64,000 bases of DNA from Comamonadaceae bacterium (GCA_947373185.1 CANBWP010000006.1:42714-106713), one strand, 5' to 3'; positions 8,665 through 19,422 are shown, counted from the first letter of the stretch. Numbers and translations: made by a program. Notes: generated by a model not told the origin, from the letters alone.

Positions 8665-10620
8665 TCAGTGCAAGGCTTGGTAAATGGTTTCGGCCAACTC
8701 CCGAGAGATGCCATCCACCGACATCAAATCCTCCACGCTAGCGTCTTCAACCCCCCGCACACCGCCAAAACGCTGCAGCAATTTGGCGCGTTTGCGAGGG
8801 CCAATGCCTGCAATTTCCTCTAAGCGACCGCCGCCAACCCGCACTTTGGCCCGTTGCGCCCGCATGCCTGTGATGGCAAATCGGTGCGCCTCGTCGCGCA
8901 CCTGAGCCACCAGCATCAGGGCTGCAGAGTCTTTGCCCAGGTAAACCTTTTCACGGCCATCCGCAAACACCAGCTCTTCAAGACCCACCTTGCGGCCTTC
9001 GCCTTTTTCAACGCCCACAATCAGGGCCAGGTCCAGTCCCAATGTTTCGAACACATTCTTGGCCATCGAAACCTGGCCCTTGCCGCCATCAATCAAGACC
9101 ACGTCAGGCATACGCAGTTTGGAATCTGCCTCGCTAGATTGCAAGGCCTCGGCCACCTTGCCGTAGCGACGCAACAAGACCTGTCGCATCGCAGCGTAAT
9201 CATCGCCGGGGGTGATGCCTTCAATTTTGTAACGGCGGTATTCGCTGTTCTGCATTTTGTGGTTTTGAAACACCACACAAGAGGCCTGAGTGGCCTCACC
9301 GGAAGTGTGCGAGATATCAAAGCACTCCATGCGCAAGTTGTCGATATCATCTGGCGTCAAGTCCAAGGCTTCTACCAAGGCCCGGGTGCGCGCTTGTTGC
9401 GAGCCCTCTTCTGCCAGCAAACGTGCCAATTGAATGGCCACATTTTTTTCAGCCATTTCCAGCCATGCGCGCCTTTGCTCACGCGGGTTGTGAACCGCTG
9501 ACACTTTGACGCCTGACTGCGACGAGATGGCCTCAATCACCTTGGCATTGATTTTTTCACTGGTGATCAACGCTGGCGGCACCGGAATGCTCAAATAATG
9601 TTGGGCAATAAAAGCCTCCAAGACCTTCACTTCCAAGCTTTGCGGCTCAGCGCTGACATCATCTTCCAATGCCGTATTGCCCATGGCGTGACCATCTTCT
9701 ACGTGCGAAGGGAAGTAAGGCCGATCCCCCAGATGGCGACCACCACGGACCATGGCCAAATTGACACAGGCCCTTCCGCCCTGCACTTTGACCGCCAAGA
9801 TGTCCACATCGGTGTCCGAAGCTGTGTCCACAGACTGTTGGTGCAGCACGCGCGACAAGGCCGTCATTTGATTTCGAACTTCGGCGGCCAATTCAAAGGC
9901 CAACACATCGGAATGGGCCATCATGCGCGTTTCCATGGCTTTCAAAACAGCCTGGGTTTCGCCTCGTAAAAATGCTTCCGCCTGCGCCACATCCTGGGCA
10001 TATTGTTCAACCGATACAGCGCCCACACAGGGCCCCGAGCAGCGCTTGATTTGGTACAGCAAACAGGGCCGCGTTCGGTTGGCAAACACCGTGTCTTCAC
10101 AGGTTCTCAGCCGGAACACTTTTTGCAACAACTGAATGGTTTCTTTAACGGCCCATGCACTGGGATAAGGACCAAAGTAGCGGTGTTTCTTTTCGACTCC
10201 GCCCCTGTAATAAGCGATGCGTGAATACGAGTCAGGCTGAACACCCTCCCCCGCTTTGGCAGCGTTAGGCTTGGCGGGTGAACCGGTGCCCGACATTTTC
10301 AAATAGGGGTAACTCTTGTCGTCTCTGAACAAAATATTGAACTTGGGGCTCAATGTTTTGATCAAATTGTTTTCCAGCAACAAAGCTTCTGCTTCAGAGC
10401 GCACCACGGTGGTTTGCATGCGCCGAATCTTGCTAATCATGTGACCAATGCGCGTTCCGCCATGGTCTTTTTGGAAATAACTGCTGACGCGTTTTTTCAG
10501 ATTGCGGGCCTTGCCCACATACAACACCTGATCGTCGGCATCGTAATAGCGATACACCCCCGGCAAGCTGGGGAGTGCGGCCACTTCGGCCAACAAAGAT
10601 TCAGGGTGAACACTGGACAT
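8665..10620 (-). CDS. uvrC: Excinuclease ABC subunit C
   Basis: A 651-residue nuclease that makes both incisions during nucleotide excision repair with UvrA and UvrB. In order: GIY-YIG nuclease domain at about 17-95 ([27 protein letters not shown]), the Cys-bearing [27 protein letters not shown] region, a UvrB-binding UVR segment, the RNase-H-like 5-prime incision domain ([21 protein letters not shown] and [10 protein letters not shown]), and a C-terminal helix-hairpin-helix pair ([18 protein letters not shown] and [13 protein letters not shown]). The start MSSVHPESL is 39 bases from the divergent earP start, so the two promoters must overlap. Confidence 0.97.
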   Translation of the reverse strand: MSSVHPESLLAEVAALPSLPGVYRYYDADDQVLYVGKARNLKKRVSSYFQKDHGGTRIGHMISKIRRMQTTVVRSEAEALLLENNLIKTLSPKFNILFRDDKSYPYLKMSGTGSPAKPNAAKAGEGVQPDSYSRIAYYRGGVEKKHRYFGPYPSAWAVKETIQLLQKVFRLRTCEDTVFANRTRPCLLYQIKRCSGPCVGAVSVEQYAQDVAQAEAFLRGETQAVLKAMETRMMAHSDVLAFELAAEVRNQMTALSRVLHQQSVDTASDTDVDILAVKVQGGRACVNLAMVRGGRHLGDRPYFPSHVEDGHAMGNTALEDDVSAEPQSLEVKVLEAFIAQHYLSIPVPPALITSEKINAKVIEAISSQSGVKVSAVHNPREQRRAWLEMAEKNVAIQLARLLAEEGSQQARTRALVEALDLTPDDIDNLRMECFDISHTSGEATQASCVVFQNHKMQNSEYRRYKIEGITPGDDYAAMRQVLLRRYGKVAEALQSSEADSKLRMPDVVLIDGGKGQVSMAKNVFETLGLDLALIVGVEKGEGRKVGLEELVFADGREKVYLGKDSAALMLVAQVRDEAHRFAITGMRAQRAKVRVGGGRLEEIAGIGPRKRAKLLQRFGGVRGVEDASVEDLMSVDGISRELAETIYQALH

Positions 10621-10659
10621 GGGCGCTATTGTGTCTCGAAGCGCGCGACAATATCACCC

Positions 10660-11751
10660 ATGCTATGGGACATTTTTTGCCGAGTCATCGACAACCACGG
10701 AGATTTGGGGGTCTGCTGGCGCCTGAGTGCCGACCTGGCCTCACGCGGCCAGGACGTTCGTTTGTGGGTCGATGACGCCAGCGCGATGCGCTGGATGGCG
10801 CCAGAGGCGCAGGTGGATGCGGCAGGCTGGGGGAGACGCCAACTTGCCCACGGAAAAATTGACGTGCGTCCTTGGGCCGCGCCATTGACAAGCGACGATG
10901 CGGTCTCGGACATTTGGATTGAGGCCTTTGGTTGTGAGTTGGCAGACCATTTTGTGACTTGGGCCAGCGCTTTCCAAAAGACTGCGCATTCAGCCCTCCC
11001 CGTCTGGGTCAACCTGGAATATTTAAGCGCTGAGTCTTATGTAGAACGCAGCCACAAACTGCCTTCTCACGTCATGAGTGGCCCCCTCAAAGGCAGAACC
11101 AAATGGTTTTTCTACCCAGGCTTCAATGACAAAACAGGCGGCTTGATCTGTGAACCCCAAGTTCAAGCTCAAATTCAAGCATCTCCTCAGATTTCAGCAG
11201 CCCCTGTGTCAGCCCTGCCGCTCAAAACAAGCTTGTTTTGCTATGAGCCAGCGGCATTGTCCGAGGCGATGAAACTTTTGTCTTTTCAATCTCAAGGCCA
11301 CCAATGGCAGCTTGCACATGGCCGTGGGGCGGTCGCCTTTGACCAAGCCTTGGCTCAACTGCCTGCACATGCAAAGCAGCCCGCTTTCGTCAAATTACCG
11401 CCCCTGACCCAGGCTGGTTTTGACCAACTGCTCAGAACAAGCGATCTGAATTTTGTTCGCGGCGAAGACTCTTTGGTCAGGGCTTTGTGGGCTGGCAAAG
11501 CCTTTGTGTGGCACATCTACCCCCAAGACGATGGCGCGCACGGCCCCAAATTGAATGCTTTTTTAGACTGGCTGCAGGCCCCCCCCAGCCTGCGCCAATT
11601 TCATTTGCGCTGGAATGGGCTGAGTCAGGACGCCCTCCCTGAGATCGATCTGATGGCCTGGCAAGCCTGCACACAGGCGGCTCGCCAGCGTTTAAGCGGG
11701 CAAATGGATTTGGTCAGTCAACTGCTCCAATTTGTGACAGAAAAGCGCTAA
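10660..11751 (+). CDS. earP: EF-P arginine rhamnosyltransferase
   Basis: A 363-residue GT-B-fold glycosyltransferase that uses dTDP-rhamnose to rhamnosylate Arg32 of elongation factor P. The N-terminus MLWDIFCRVIDNHGDLGVCWRLSADLASRG and later LPVWVNLEYLSAESYVERSHKLPS, FFYPGF and GEDSLVRALWAGKAFVWHIYPQDDGAH are characteristic of EarP (former DUF2331). The EDS/W-x-I-Y-P-Q segment binds the sugar nucleotide. The start at MLWDIFC fits the family and avoids overlap with divergent uvrC. efp follows 120 bases downstream with Arg at position 32, the expected modification site, so enzyme and substrate are neighbours. Confidence 0.95.
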   Translation: MLWDIFCRVIDNHGDLGVCWRLSADLASRGQDVRLWVDDASAMRWMAPEAQVDAAGWGRRQLAHGKIDVRPWAAPLTSDDAVSDIWIEAFGCELADHFVTWASAFQKTAHSALPVWVNLEYLSAESYVERSHKLPSHVMSGPLKGRTKWFFYPGFNDKTGGLICEPQVQAQIQASPQISAAPVSALPLKTSLFCYEPAALSEAMKLLSFQSQGHQWQLAHGRGAVAFDQALAQLPAHAKQPAFVKLPPLTQAGFDQLLRTSDLNFVRGEDSLVRALWAGKAFVWHIYPQDDGAHGPKLNAFLDWLQAPPSLRQFHLRWNGLSQDALPEIDLMAWQACTQAARQRLSGQMDLVSQLLQFVTEKR

Positions 11752-11871
11752 AATCGTGGGCTTTGGGCCAGAATAGATCTTGTGCCCTTTACTTTAATGA
11801 TCCTCCTGGGGATCACCCCGCAAAGCTGTAGGCTCATGGCTGAAGGTTCACGGGACAACATTGGACACACT

Positions 11872-12426
11872 ATGAAAGTAGCTCAAGAAATTCGCGTCGG
11901 CAACGTCATCATGCAAGGCAAAGACCCCATGATCGTTTTGCGCACTGAATACAGCCGCGGCGGCCGCGGCGCTGCCACCGTTCGCATGAAGCTCAAGGCT
12001 TTGCTCAGCAACATGGGCACCGAGTCTGTCTTTAAAGCCGACGACAAAATGGACCAAGTCATTTTGGACCAAAAAGAGTGCACCTACTCTTACTTCGCAG
12101 ACCCCATGTATGTGTTCATGGACAACGAGTTCAACCAATACGAAGTTGAATCAGAAAACATGGGCGACGCCATGAACTACCTCGAAGACGGCATGGCCGT
12201 TGAAGTGGTGTTCTACGACGGCAAGGCCATTTCTGTTGAATTGCCCACCAGCGTTGAACGCGAAATCACTTGGACAGAACCCGCCGTCAAAGGCGACACC
12301 TCAGGCAAGGTGCTCAAGCCTGCCAAAATTGCAACCGGCTTTGAAGTGCCCGTGCCTTTGTTCGTCAACCAAGGCGACAAAATTGAAATCGACACACGCA
12401 CTGGCGAATACCGCAAGCGCGTTTAA
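11872..12426 (+). CDS. efp: Translation elongation factor P
   Basis: A 184-residue factor that rescues ribosomes stalled at polyproline. The N-terminal KOW-like domain has the acceptor loop [10 protein letters not shown], with Arg at residue 32 instead of the Lys of the EpmA/beta-lysylated type, matching the rhamnosylated class and the adjacent earP gene. OB domains II and III follow ([38 protein letters not shown]). The frame is open upstream with an in-frame ATG twelve codons earlier, but the start MKVAQEIR gives the conserved length and Arg32 numbering. The Shine-Dalgarno match is weak (GGA 8-10 bases upstream). A strong terminator follows. Confidence 0.97.
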   Translation: MKVAQEIRVGNVIMQGKDPMIVLRTEYSRGGRGAATVRMKLKALLSNMGTESVFKADDKMDQVILDQKECTYSYFADPMYVFMDNEFNQYEVESENMGDAMNYLEDGMAVEVVFYDGKAISVELPTSVEREITWTEPAVKGDTSGKVLKPAKIATGFEVPVPLFVNQGDKIEIDTRTGEYRKRV

Positions 12427-12460
12427 ACCAACTTCGGGGGCAGCGCCCAAGACACCCTCA

Positions 12461-12487
12461 AAGACCTCCTCGGAGGTCTTTTTTTTT
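12461..12487 (+). terminator. Intrinsic terminator after efp
   Basis: Stem AAGACCTCC/GGAGGTCTT with a two-base minimal gap between arms (a tetraloop when the end pairs open), followed by a run of seven or more T. It ends the earP-efp transcript 34 bases after the efp stop. Confidence 0.85.
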
Positions 12488-12525
12488 GCTTGAAATCTTC
12501 TGTTCACAGGGTTCACAATAGCCCC

Positions 12526-13350
12526 ATGCAATCGAACCACGACCTTCATGAATCCAAAGACGTCCCAGACGCTTACCGTTTGGCATTTGATGACCCCGAA
12601 TTCATGTTGCGGCGTGAAACTCGCGGCATCCGATTTCAACTGGAACTGTTAAAGCCCGACCTCGTTCAAACCGAGGCCGGTATTCACAACACAGTGGTGG
12701 TCTTTGGCAGTGCCCGGTTCAAAAGCACAGAACAAGCCAAACTTCAATTGGCGCAAGCCACTGCTTTACCCGCTTCAGCAACATCAGCGCAAGCCCTGGC
12801 AAACGCCCAAAGAGATTTGCAAAACGCCAGCTACTATGAAGCAGCGCGCAAATTTGCGCGCCTGGTTTCAGAAGGTTGTCAGTCTCACCCAAAATCTAAT
12901 CGGGTGGTCATTTGCACGGGTGGCGGCCCAGGCATCATGGAAGCAGCCAATCGGGGCGCGATGGAGGCAGGTGCGCCATCTGTGGCCATGAACATTTCGT
13001 TGCCGCACGAACAAGCTCCGAACCCCTATGTGACGCCCGGACTGAGTTTTCAATTTCATTACTTTGCGCTTCGCAAAATGCATTTCGCCATGCGTGCCAA
13101 AGCCTTGATTTCATTTCCAGGGGGGTTTGGCACTCTGGATGAATTGTTTGAAATTCTCACCTTGGTACAAACTCGCAAAGTTCAACAAACGCCGGTGCTG
13201 CTTTATGGCACTGCGTATTGGAAGCGCTTGATTGACTTTGACTGGATGGTTGAATCGGGCACCATTGCTGCTGAGGATTTGGCCTGCTTCAAGTTTGTCG
13301 ACAGCCCAGAAGAGGCCTGGCGAGAAATTCAAAAGTTACTGCCCTGCTAA
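12526..13350 (+). CDS. LOG-family protein (TIGR00730-type Rossmann fold; cytokinin riboside 5'-monophosphate phosphoribohydrolase-like)
   Basis: A 274-residue protein with the LONELY GUY motifs TGGGPGIMEAANRGA (residues about 131-145) and FPGGFGTLDELFE (198-209). The PGGxGTxxE element with its glutamate is the catalytic site that cleaves the N-glycosidic bond of nucleoside 5'-monophosphates. In bacteria such proteins mostly act in nucleotide salvage or clean-up. It is longer than the shortest LOG proteins because of an N-terminal extension of about 50 residues, as in the larger LOG/PpnN-like group. The ATG at MQSNHDLHESK is chosen; a TTG twelve codons upstream overlaps the efp terminator and is unlikely. 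Convergent with the MFS gene. Confidence 0.85.
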   Translation: MQSNHDLHESKDVPDAYRLAFDDPEFMLRRETRGIRFQLELLKPDLVQTEAGIHNTVVVFGSARFKSTEQAKLQLAQATALPASATSAQALANAQRDLQNASYYEAARKFARLVSEGCQSHPKSNRVVICTGGGPGIMEAANRGAMEAGAPSVAMNISLPHEQAPNPYVTPGLSFQFHYFALRKMHFAMRAKALISFPGGFGTLDELFEILTLVQTRKVQQTPVLLYGTAYWKRLIDFDWMVESGTIAAEDLACFKFVDSPEEAWREIQKLLPC

Positions 13351-13407
13351 GGGCCTACAGACTTGCCACGGTACCTTCGCACCCCTGCCCCCATTTGAGT
13401 CGTTTGT

Positions 13408-14583
13408 CTAATGGCCCGCGGTGCGCGGCCTCAAACGCCAAGCCTGTGGCGCGCCGCTGGCCACAGCCGAGCCCACCACCCAAAAAACCACGGAAACACC
13501 CACTACCGCACCGGCTGCGCCGAAGATGAGCGGCATCACCACACTCGAGGCATTGACGGCCATGATGCGCAGTCCCAGCGCCTCTCCTTGTCTGTGGGAG
13601 GGTGTGATTTGATGCAAAGTGCTCATGATCATGGGTTGCACCACACCCAGCACGGTGCCCAAGCACACAGAGCAAATACCCATCGACAAAGGTGATTCAA
13701 AAAATGGATAAATGGCAAAAATAAGACCGGCACAAATCATGGCCCCAGTGAGCAATCTGAACTCTTGAAGGCGTCTGGCAATCCAAGGCAACATCACACG
13801 AATCAAAGCAGAGGCCACGGCAAACACACCCAAGATGGTGCCCACCACAGAGGCACTGAAGCCTCTTTCATGGCCCAAAACCGGCACAACAAAGGTGTGG
13901 ACATCCCAGCACGAAGACAACAGCCAATTGACCAACAGCAATCGACGCATGAGCGGGTCTTGCAACAAATCCCAAACCCGCGTGTTCGCGTGCTCAGGGA
14001 GAACGGGCTCAATGGGTTTCTCGTGGACCTTCCGAATCCAAAACCATGCGATGAGTGGAAAGAAACTGAGCATCACAAAACTTGCACGAAAACCCGTTGC
14101 ATCCGCGGGAATCGCGCCAGCGTGGTCAATCATCAAGCCTGCAAAAAAGGGTCCCATGAAATTAGAAACAGCCGGACCGATGGCCAACCAGCTGAAGGTT
14201 TCCTTCAGCTGATCGGCATCTGCCGCCACACGCCCCACGTGACGCTGCAAAGCAATCACGGTCAAGCCAGTGGCGCCCCCCGTGGCCAATGCGCCAATGC
14301 ACAAAACTGGAAAAATCGGCCAGACCACCGCCATGGCAGCCCCCACAAAAGCCACCACCACACTGATGCGAACCGGGCGCTTGAGGCCGTGGCGGTCTGT
14401 GAATTTTCCCGCCGGAATGGCCATGAAGACTTGCGTCAGAGAAAACAAAGCCAGCAGCACGCCCACAGCCACTGTGCTGTAACCCTGCTTCAAAGCCAGG
14501 AGTGGCGTGGCCAAACGCATGCCTGTCATGCAGGCATGCAAAAAAATCTGACCAGCGATCAGTCGGGCCAACTCCTTTTTCAC
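13408..14583 (-). CDS. MFS transporter
   Basis: A 391-residue inner-membrane protein with about twelve hydrophobic helices. The loop 2-3 signature of major facilitators is present as GKFTDRHGLKRPV at about 59-71, and the central loop (IRKVHEKPIEPVLPEHAN...) splits two six-helix halves. No close substrate assignment is possible; it resembles multidrug-type facilitators. Its ATG overlaps the rmuC stop by four bases (ATGA), so it is translationally coupled to rmuC and is the last gene of the long minus-strand run that begins near 24.86 kb. Confidence 0.85.
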   Translation of the reverse strand: MKKELARLIAGQIFLHACMTGMRLATPLLALKQGYSTVAVGVLLALFSLTQVFMAIPAGKFTDRHGLKRPVRISVVVAFVGAAMAVVWPIFPVLCIGALATGGATGLTVIALQRHVGRVAADADQLKETFSWLAIGPAVSNFMGPFFAGLMIDHAGAIPADATGFRASFVMLSFFPLIAWFWIRKVHEKPIEPVLPEHANTRVWDLLQDPLMRRLLLVNWLLSSCWDVHTFVVPVLGHERGFSASVVGTILGVFAVASALIRVMLPWIARRLQEFRLLTGAMICAGLIFAIYPFFESPLSMGICSVCLGTVLGVVQPMIMSTLHQITPSHRQGEALGLRIMAVNASSVVMPLIFGAAGAVVGVSVVFWVVGSAVASGAPQAWRLRPRTAGH

Positions 14584-15959
14584 AAGGCCTCGCCGTCGCT
14601 TTCTAAGCTGGGCTGACTCAACAAGCCTGAAGCCTGCCCTTCTGGCAAGGCCTCCACTTGACGCAACGCACGGTTCATCACATTGCTGCGAGTCTGCGCT
14701 TTGTCCAAGGTATTCAGCACGGTTTGCGTTTGTTCTTTGACTTTGGCCAGCACATCGCCAAATTTGCCAAACTCAGTTTTGACAGCCCCCAAGACCTGCC
14801 AGACTTCACTCGAGCGCTTTTCAAGCGCCAAGGTTCTAAAGCCCATTTGCAAGGAATTCAACATGGCCATCAGGGTGGTGGGGCCTGCCAAGGTCACTCG
14901 GTAATCGCGCTGCAAAGCTTCAATCAATCCAGGACGGCGCAAGACCTCGGCATACAAACCTTCGGTGGGCAGAAACATGATGGCAAAGTCGGTGGTGTGC
15001 GGTGGCGACACATATTTCTCGGTCATCGTCTTGGCTTCCAACCGAATACGTGCCTCCAGTGCTTTGCTGCACAACTCCGCCTGAATGACATCTGCGCGCG
15101 ATTGCGCGTCGAGCAATCGTTCGTAATCTTCATTTGGAAATTTGGCATCGATGGGCAACCACACAGGTTGACCATCGTCGGAGCGACCTGGCAAACGGAT
15201 GGCAAAATCGACCCGGTTTTTACTGCCTGGAATGGTGGCGTGTTGCGCGGCATATTGATCAGGCGCCATGACCTGCTCCAACAAAGATGCCAATTGGGCT
15301 TCGCCAAACATGCCACGGGTTTTGACGTTGGTCAGCAAATGCTTGAGATCACCCACACCTTGCGCCAAGGTGTTCATCTCCCCTAAACCTTTGTGAACTT
15401 GCTCCAAGCGATCGGCCACTTGTTTGAAACTTTCACCCAAACGCGCTTGCAAAGTCGTTTGCAATTTCTCATCGACGGTTTGTCGCATCTCATCCAACTT
15501 GGCCGTATTGCTTTGTTGCAATTGGGCCAACTGTGTTTCCAAGGTGCCGCGCATTTCAGTCAAGCGACGCGCATTGGCTTCGGACAATTGCTGGACTTGC
15601 AAAGTCAATGTGTCGGACAAGGTTTTTTGCAGCAAAGACAACTGCTGCGCAAAGGCATCCATCTGGCTGTTTTGCGTACGCGTCGCCTCGGCACTTTGTT
15701 GTACCAAAGATTGCTGAAAGGTCCCCAAGGTTTGAATCAATTCTTGCCGGCCACCGCGTGCGGATTCGCTGATGGCGTTGCGCAACTCGCGCTCCATGCG
15801 TTCGTTGGCAGCTTGCAGCGATGCGGCCATCAGAGACAAGGCTTCCTGGGCTTGGTTGTCATCAGACGGGCGGGACTGTTGATGCCAAAGCTTCAGCAAC
15901 AAAGCCAAGGCACCTACATTGAATGCCAACAAGAGCCAGAGCAAGCTTGAGCTTTCCAT
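14580..15959 (-). CDS. rmuC: DNA recombination protein RmuC
   Basis: A 459-residue RmuC-family protein. It has an N-terminal membrane anchor (residues about 4-22, SLLWLLLAFNVGALALLLKL), a long coiled coil rich in Gln/Ala/Leu (about 40-220), and the RmuC nuclease-like core with GVGDLKHLLTNVKTRGMFGEAQLASLLEQV, VDFAIRLPG and LPIDAKFPNEDYERLL. The core belongs to the PD-(D/E)XK-like superfamily. In E. coli rmuC mutants show changed inversion rates at short inverted repeats; the biochemical role is not settled. It lies 9 bases after the 2-hydroxyacid dehydrogenase gene and overlaps the MFS gene. Confidence 0.93.
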   Translation of the reverse strand: MESSSLLWLLLAFNVGALALLLKLWHQQSRPSDDNQAQEALSLMAASLQAANERMERELRNAISESARGGRQELIQTLGTFQQSLVQQSAEATRTQNSQMDAFAQQLSLLQKTLSDTLTLQVQQLSEANARRLTEMRGTLETQLAQLQQSNTAKLDEMRQTVDEKLQTTLQARLGESFKQVADRLEQVHKGLGEMNTLAQGVGDLKHLLTNVKTRGMFGEAQLASLLEQVMAPDQYAAQHATIPGSKNRVDFAIRLPGRSDDGQPVWLPIDAKFPNEDYERLLDAQSRADVIQAELCSKALEARIRLEAKTMTEKYVSPPHTTDFAIMFLPTEGLYAEVLRRPGLIEALQRDYRVTLAGPTTLMAMLNSLQMGFRTLALEKRSSEVWQVLGAVKTEFGKFGDVLAKVKEQTQTVLNTLDKAQTRSNVMNRALRQVEALPEGQASGLLSQPSLESDGEAL

Positions 15960-15968
15960 GCTGCAGTT

Positions 15969-16946
15969 TTAAAAAGTCGCCAAAGCATTGAGCGGCGTGA
16001 GCGCTTTGCCATTGGCAAAGTACGCAGTCAGGTTGTCTGCCGCCAACTGCGCCATGGCCAAACGTGTCTTGACCGTCGCGCTCGCAATGTGCGGTGTCAG
16101 CACCACATTGGGCACCGCCAACAGGGCCGGGTTCAAGGCAGGCTCACCTTCAAACACATCCAAGCCTGCCGCTGCAATTTGCCGGTTTTGAAGCGCGACC
16201 GCCAGTGCCGCGTCGTCCACAATACCGCCCCGTGCGATGTTGACCAATGTGGCGGTCGGTTTCATTTGCGCAAGTTCTGCGGCGCCCATGGCGTGATGCG
16301 ACTCGGCGCTGTAGGGCAAGACCAACACCAAATGATCGGCCGTTTTCAAAAGCGTTTCTTTGTCGACATAACGCGCTTGGCAGGAGGCTTCTGTGGCGGC
16401 ATCGAGTTGGCTGCGGTTGTGATACAGGACATTCATGCCAAAGCCCAAAGCACCGCGACGCGCAATGGCTTGACCAATCCGCCCCATGCCCAAAATGCCC
16501 AAGGTGCTGCCATGCACTTCGGCTCCCGCAAACATGTCATAGCGCCATTGCTTCCATTGCCCGGCACGCAAATAATGTTCGCTTTCGGTCATGCGCCTGG
16601 CGGTGGCCATGAGCAAGGCAAAGCCAAAGTCGGCGGTGGTTTCGGTCAGCACATCGGGCGTGTTGGACGCCAACACACCCAACGCGGTCATGGCGGGTAC
16701 ATCAAAGTTATTGAAGCCAACGGCCATGTTGGCCGCCATTTTCAATTTAGGCTGGAGACCCAAGACCTTGGCATTGATCGGATCTGAGCCTGTGGTCAAG
16801 GCTGCGTCATGCTGGGCAATGGCTTGCTGCCAAGTGTCTGGCGTCCAGGGCACATCGGCTTGATTGTGCGTGACCTCAAATGTGTCGGTCAGTGTGTCAA
16901 TCACCGTTTGGAAAATAGGTCGTGCGACCAGCAACTTAGGCTTCAT
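15969..16946 (-). CDS. D-2-hydroxyacid dehydrogenase (glyoxylate/hydroxypyruvate reductase-like)
   Basis: A 325-residue NAD(P)-dependent dehydrogenase. The nucleotide-binding motif is LGILGMGRIGQAIARR; catalytic residues are Arg in NIARGGIVDD, Glu in FEGEPALNP and His in LTPHIASAT. The N-terminal TTGSDPINAKVLG and AVGFNNFDVPA phrases are those of the GyaR/GhrB group, which reduces glyoxylate and hydroxypyruvate or acts as glycerate dehydrogenase; the exact substrate is uncertain. The ATG at MKPKLLVARP gives the family length and lies 10 bases after the nhaD stop. It is part of the same gene run as nhaD and rmuC. Confidence 0.88.
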   Translation of the reverse strand: MKPKLLVARPIFQTVIDTLTDTFEVTHNQADVPWTPDTWQQAIAQHDAALTTGSDPINAKVLGLQPKLKMAANMAVGFNNFDVPAMTALGVLASNTPDVLTETTADFGFALLMATARRMTESEHYLRAGQWKQWRYDMFAGAEVHGSTLGILGMGRIGQAIARRGALGFGMNVLYHNRSQLDAATEASCQARYVDKETLLKTADHLVLVLPYSAESHHAMGAAELAQMKPTATLVNIARGGIVDDAALAVALQNRQIAAAGLDVFEGEPALNPALLAVPNVVLTPHIASATVKTRLAMAQLAADNLTAYFANGKALTPLNALATF

Positions 16947-16956
16947 TGAATGGCTC

Positions 16957-18240
16957 TCAATGTGTGAGTTGGTATTCGAGAATGTAGAAAATGGCACCGC
17001 CGAAATAACCCAGCAAGGCCAAGAGGCTGATCTTTTTCATGTACCAAAGGAAATCGATTTTTTCCAGACCCATGGCTGCCACACCGGCTGCAGAACCAAT
17101 GATCAAAATGGAGCCGCCGGTGCCTGCGCAGTAAGCCATGAATTCCCACAAAAAACTGTCGGCAGGATACTGTGCCAAGCTGTACATGCCCATGGACGCC
17201 GCCACCAAAGGCACGTTGTCCACCACGGCACTGACCAAGCCAATCAGAATGACAATGATGTCCAGGCGACCCACCACGTCATTCAGCCATTGCGCCACTG
17301 CGGTCAAAATGTGCGCGTGTTCCAAGCTGGCCACCGCCAACAAGATGCCCACAAAGAACAAAATAGAGCTCATGTCAATGCGGGTCAAAGCGCTGACCAA
17401 GGTCAGATGTTCTTTGTCTTCGTCTGACTTTTGACGGTGCACCAAATCGCCCACCAACCACAACACGCCCAAGCCAAACAGGATGCCCAAAAACGGCGGC
17501 AGATGCGTCACGGTTTTGAAAGCAGGAACGGCCACCAAAATACCCAAGCCTAAAAAGAACATCAGCTGACGCTCAAAGGCTGTGGTTTCAATGTGGCCGA
17601 CATTGGTTTCACGCACAGGTGCTTGCACCAACTGGCCACGCAAAATCCAGGCGGTGGCGGCCAGTGGCACCAGTAAATTGATCATCGACGGAATGAACAG
17701 GCCTTTCATAATTTCTGCCGTGGTAACTTGCCCGCCAATCCACAGCATGGTGGTGGTCACATCCCCGATGGGCGTCCATGCGCCCCCGGCATTGGCCGCA
17801 ATCACAATCATGCCGGCAAAAAACAAGCGGTCTTCCCGTTTTTCAAGCAGCTTCTTCATCAGAGAAACCATGACGATGGCCGTGGTCAAGTTGTCCAAAA
17901 TGGAACTCAGAAAAAAAGTCACAAAGCCCACCAGCCACATCAAACTCGAAAGCTGGGTGGTTCGAATTCGCGCAGTGATCACTTCAAAACCATCGTGCGC
18001 GTCAACCACTTCCACAATGGTCATGGCACCCATCAAGAAAAACACAATTTGCGCGGTCGACATGAGGGACTCGCCCATGGCAGCCTCTACAACTTTGGCT
18101 TCTGGCCCCCAAACGGCATAAATTGTCCAAAGCAGCCCCGCACCGATCAGAGCCGTGGCGGACTTGTTCACCTTGAGGGGATGTTCAAAGGCAATGGCTG
18201 CGTAGGTCAGCACAAAAATGGCGATGAGCAGGGTGTTCAT
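16957..18240 (-). CDS. nhaD: Na+/H+ antiporter NhaD
   Basis: A 427-residue inner-membrane protein with about 11-13 helices, of the ion-transporter (IT) superfamily NhaD group. Diagnostic phrases are [21 protein letters not shown] near the N-terminus, [48 protein letters not shown] and [19 protein letters not shown]; the conserved Asp-Asn pairs in these helices are thought to bind the ion. It exports sodium in exchange for protons and supports growth in alkaline or saline conditions. Its start overlaps the pncB stop by four bases. Confidence 0.93.
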   Translation of the reverse strand: MNTLLIAIFVLTYAAIAFEHPLKVNKSATALIGAGLLWTIYAVWGPEAKVVEAAMGESLMSTAQIVFFLMGAMTIVEVVDAHDGFEVITARIRTTQLSSLMWLVGFVTFFLSSILDNLTTAIVMVSLMKKLLEKREDRLFFAGMIVIAANAGGAWTPIGDVTTTMLWIGGQVTTAEIMKGLFIPSMINLLVPLAATAWILRGQLVQAPVRETNVGHIETTAFERQLMFFLGLGILVAVPAFKTVTHLPPFLGILFGLGVLWLVGDLVHRQKSDEDKEHLTLVSALTRIDMSSILFFVGILLAVASLEHAHILTAVAQWLNDVVGRLDIIVILIGLVSAVVDNVPLVAASMGMYSLAQYPADSFLWEFMAYCAGTGGSILIIGSAAGVAAMGLEKIDFLWYMKKISLLALLGYFGGAIFYILEYQLTH

Positions 18241-19421
18241 GGTGTGTCCTCAATCTCAAAAACTTGTCTCAAATAGGCCAAATAATTTTGGTCTTCGCAC
18301 ATGCCTTTGCCGGGCGTATCCGACAACTTGGCCACAGGTTGGCCATTGCACTTGACCATTTTGATCACAATTTGCAAAGGCTCGTAGCCCAAATCATTGG
18401 TCAAGTTGGTGCCAATGCCAAAGGCCAATTGGCATCGGCCATTGAACTGGCGGAATAACTCGATGGTCTTCGGAACCGTCAGTCCATCGCTGAAGATGAG
18501 TGTTTTGGTCAGCGGGTCGACACGGTTGGCGCGGTAATGGGCAATCATGCGCTCGCCCCACACAAAGGGGTCTCCGCTGTCATGCCGCGCGCCATCGAAC
18601 AACTTGCAAAAGTACATGTCGAAGTCGCGCAAGAAGGCGTTGAAACCGTACACGTCACTCAGCGCAATGCCCAAGTCACCGCGGTATTCACGCGCCCATG
18701 ATTCAAATGCAAAGACTTGGCTGTCGCGCAAGCGGGGGCCAAGCGCCTGGCTAGCTTGCAAATACTCGTGGGCCATGGTGCCCAAAGGGGTGAGTCCCAG
18801 CATGTAGGCAAAGTGCACATTGCTGGTACCCGCAAACTGTCCGGCTGCGCCAGCGCCCAGGCGGCCAATCAGCACCCTTAAAACTTCTTCATGCCATGCC
18901 CTTGAAAAGCGCCTGCGCGTGCCGTAGTCAGCAATTTTCAGGGTCTTCAAATCGTCAGCTTGCAACTGCTTGATCTTGGTGTCTAAGCGGGCACGGCCTT
19001 GCATCAAATCAGGCAAGCGCTGGGTGTTTCTGAAATACACCTCGTTCACAATGGCCAAGACTGGAATCTCAAACAAAATGGTGTGCAGCCAGGGGCCTTG
19101 AATGACGATGTCAATGTCACCCGCCAAATTCGGGGTCACCTGAATGTATTTTTCGTTCAGTCTGAACAAGCCCAAAAAGTCGACAAAGTCGCTTTTGATA
19201 AACCGCAGTGAGCGCAAGTAGGCCAGTTCATCTTCTTTGAAATGCAAACTGCAAAGCGATTTGATTTCGCTGCGAATTTCATCGACATAGGGCGCCAAGT
19301 CCACGCCTGGATTTCGGCACTTGAATCGGTACTCCACTTGTGCACCCGGAAATTGGTGCAACACCACTTGCATCATGGTGAACTTGTAAAGGTCCGTGTC
19401 CAGCAAACTGGTAATGATCAT
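18237..19421 (-). CDS. pncB: Nicotinate phosphoribosyltransferase
   Basis: A 394-residue enzyme converting nicotinate and PRPP to nicotinate mononucleotide in the Preiss-Handler NAD salvage pathway. Seen: the N-terminal [21 protein letters not shown], the PRPP/phosphate-binding [46 protein letters not shown] with the His that is phosphorylated by ATP in this family, and [16 protein letters not shown]. The length is typical of the proteobacterial type. It sits one base after the livF-like ATPase and overlaps nhaD, so it belongs to the transporter-containing operon. Confidence 0.95.
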   Translation of the reverse strand: MIITSLLDTDLYKFTMMQVVLHQFPGAQVEYRFKCRNPGVDLAPYVDEIRSEIKSLCSLHFKEDELAYLRSLRFIKSDFVDFLGLFRLNEKYIQVTPNLAGDIDIVIQGPWLHTILFEIPVLAIVNEVYFRNTQRLPDLMQGRARLDTKIKQLQADDLKTLKIADYGTRRRFSRAWHEEVLRVLIGRLGAGAAGQFAGTSNVHFAYMLGLTPLGTMAHEYLQASQALGPRLRDSQVFAFESWAREYRGDLGIALSDVYGFNAFLRDFDMYFCKLFDGARHDSGDPFVWGERMIAHYRANRVDPLTKTLIFSDGLTVPKTIELFRQFNGRCQLAFGIGTNLTNDLGYEPLQIVIKMVKCNGQPVAKLSDTPGKGMCEDQNYLAYLRQVFEIEDTP

Positions 19422-19422
19422 G

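Noticed and set aside
11838..11871. An upstream in-frame ATG that would extend EF-P by eleven residues.
   Set aside because: It would move Arg32 off its conserved number and add residues absent from the family; MKVAQEIR is the standard start.
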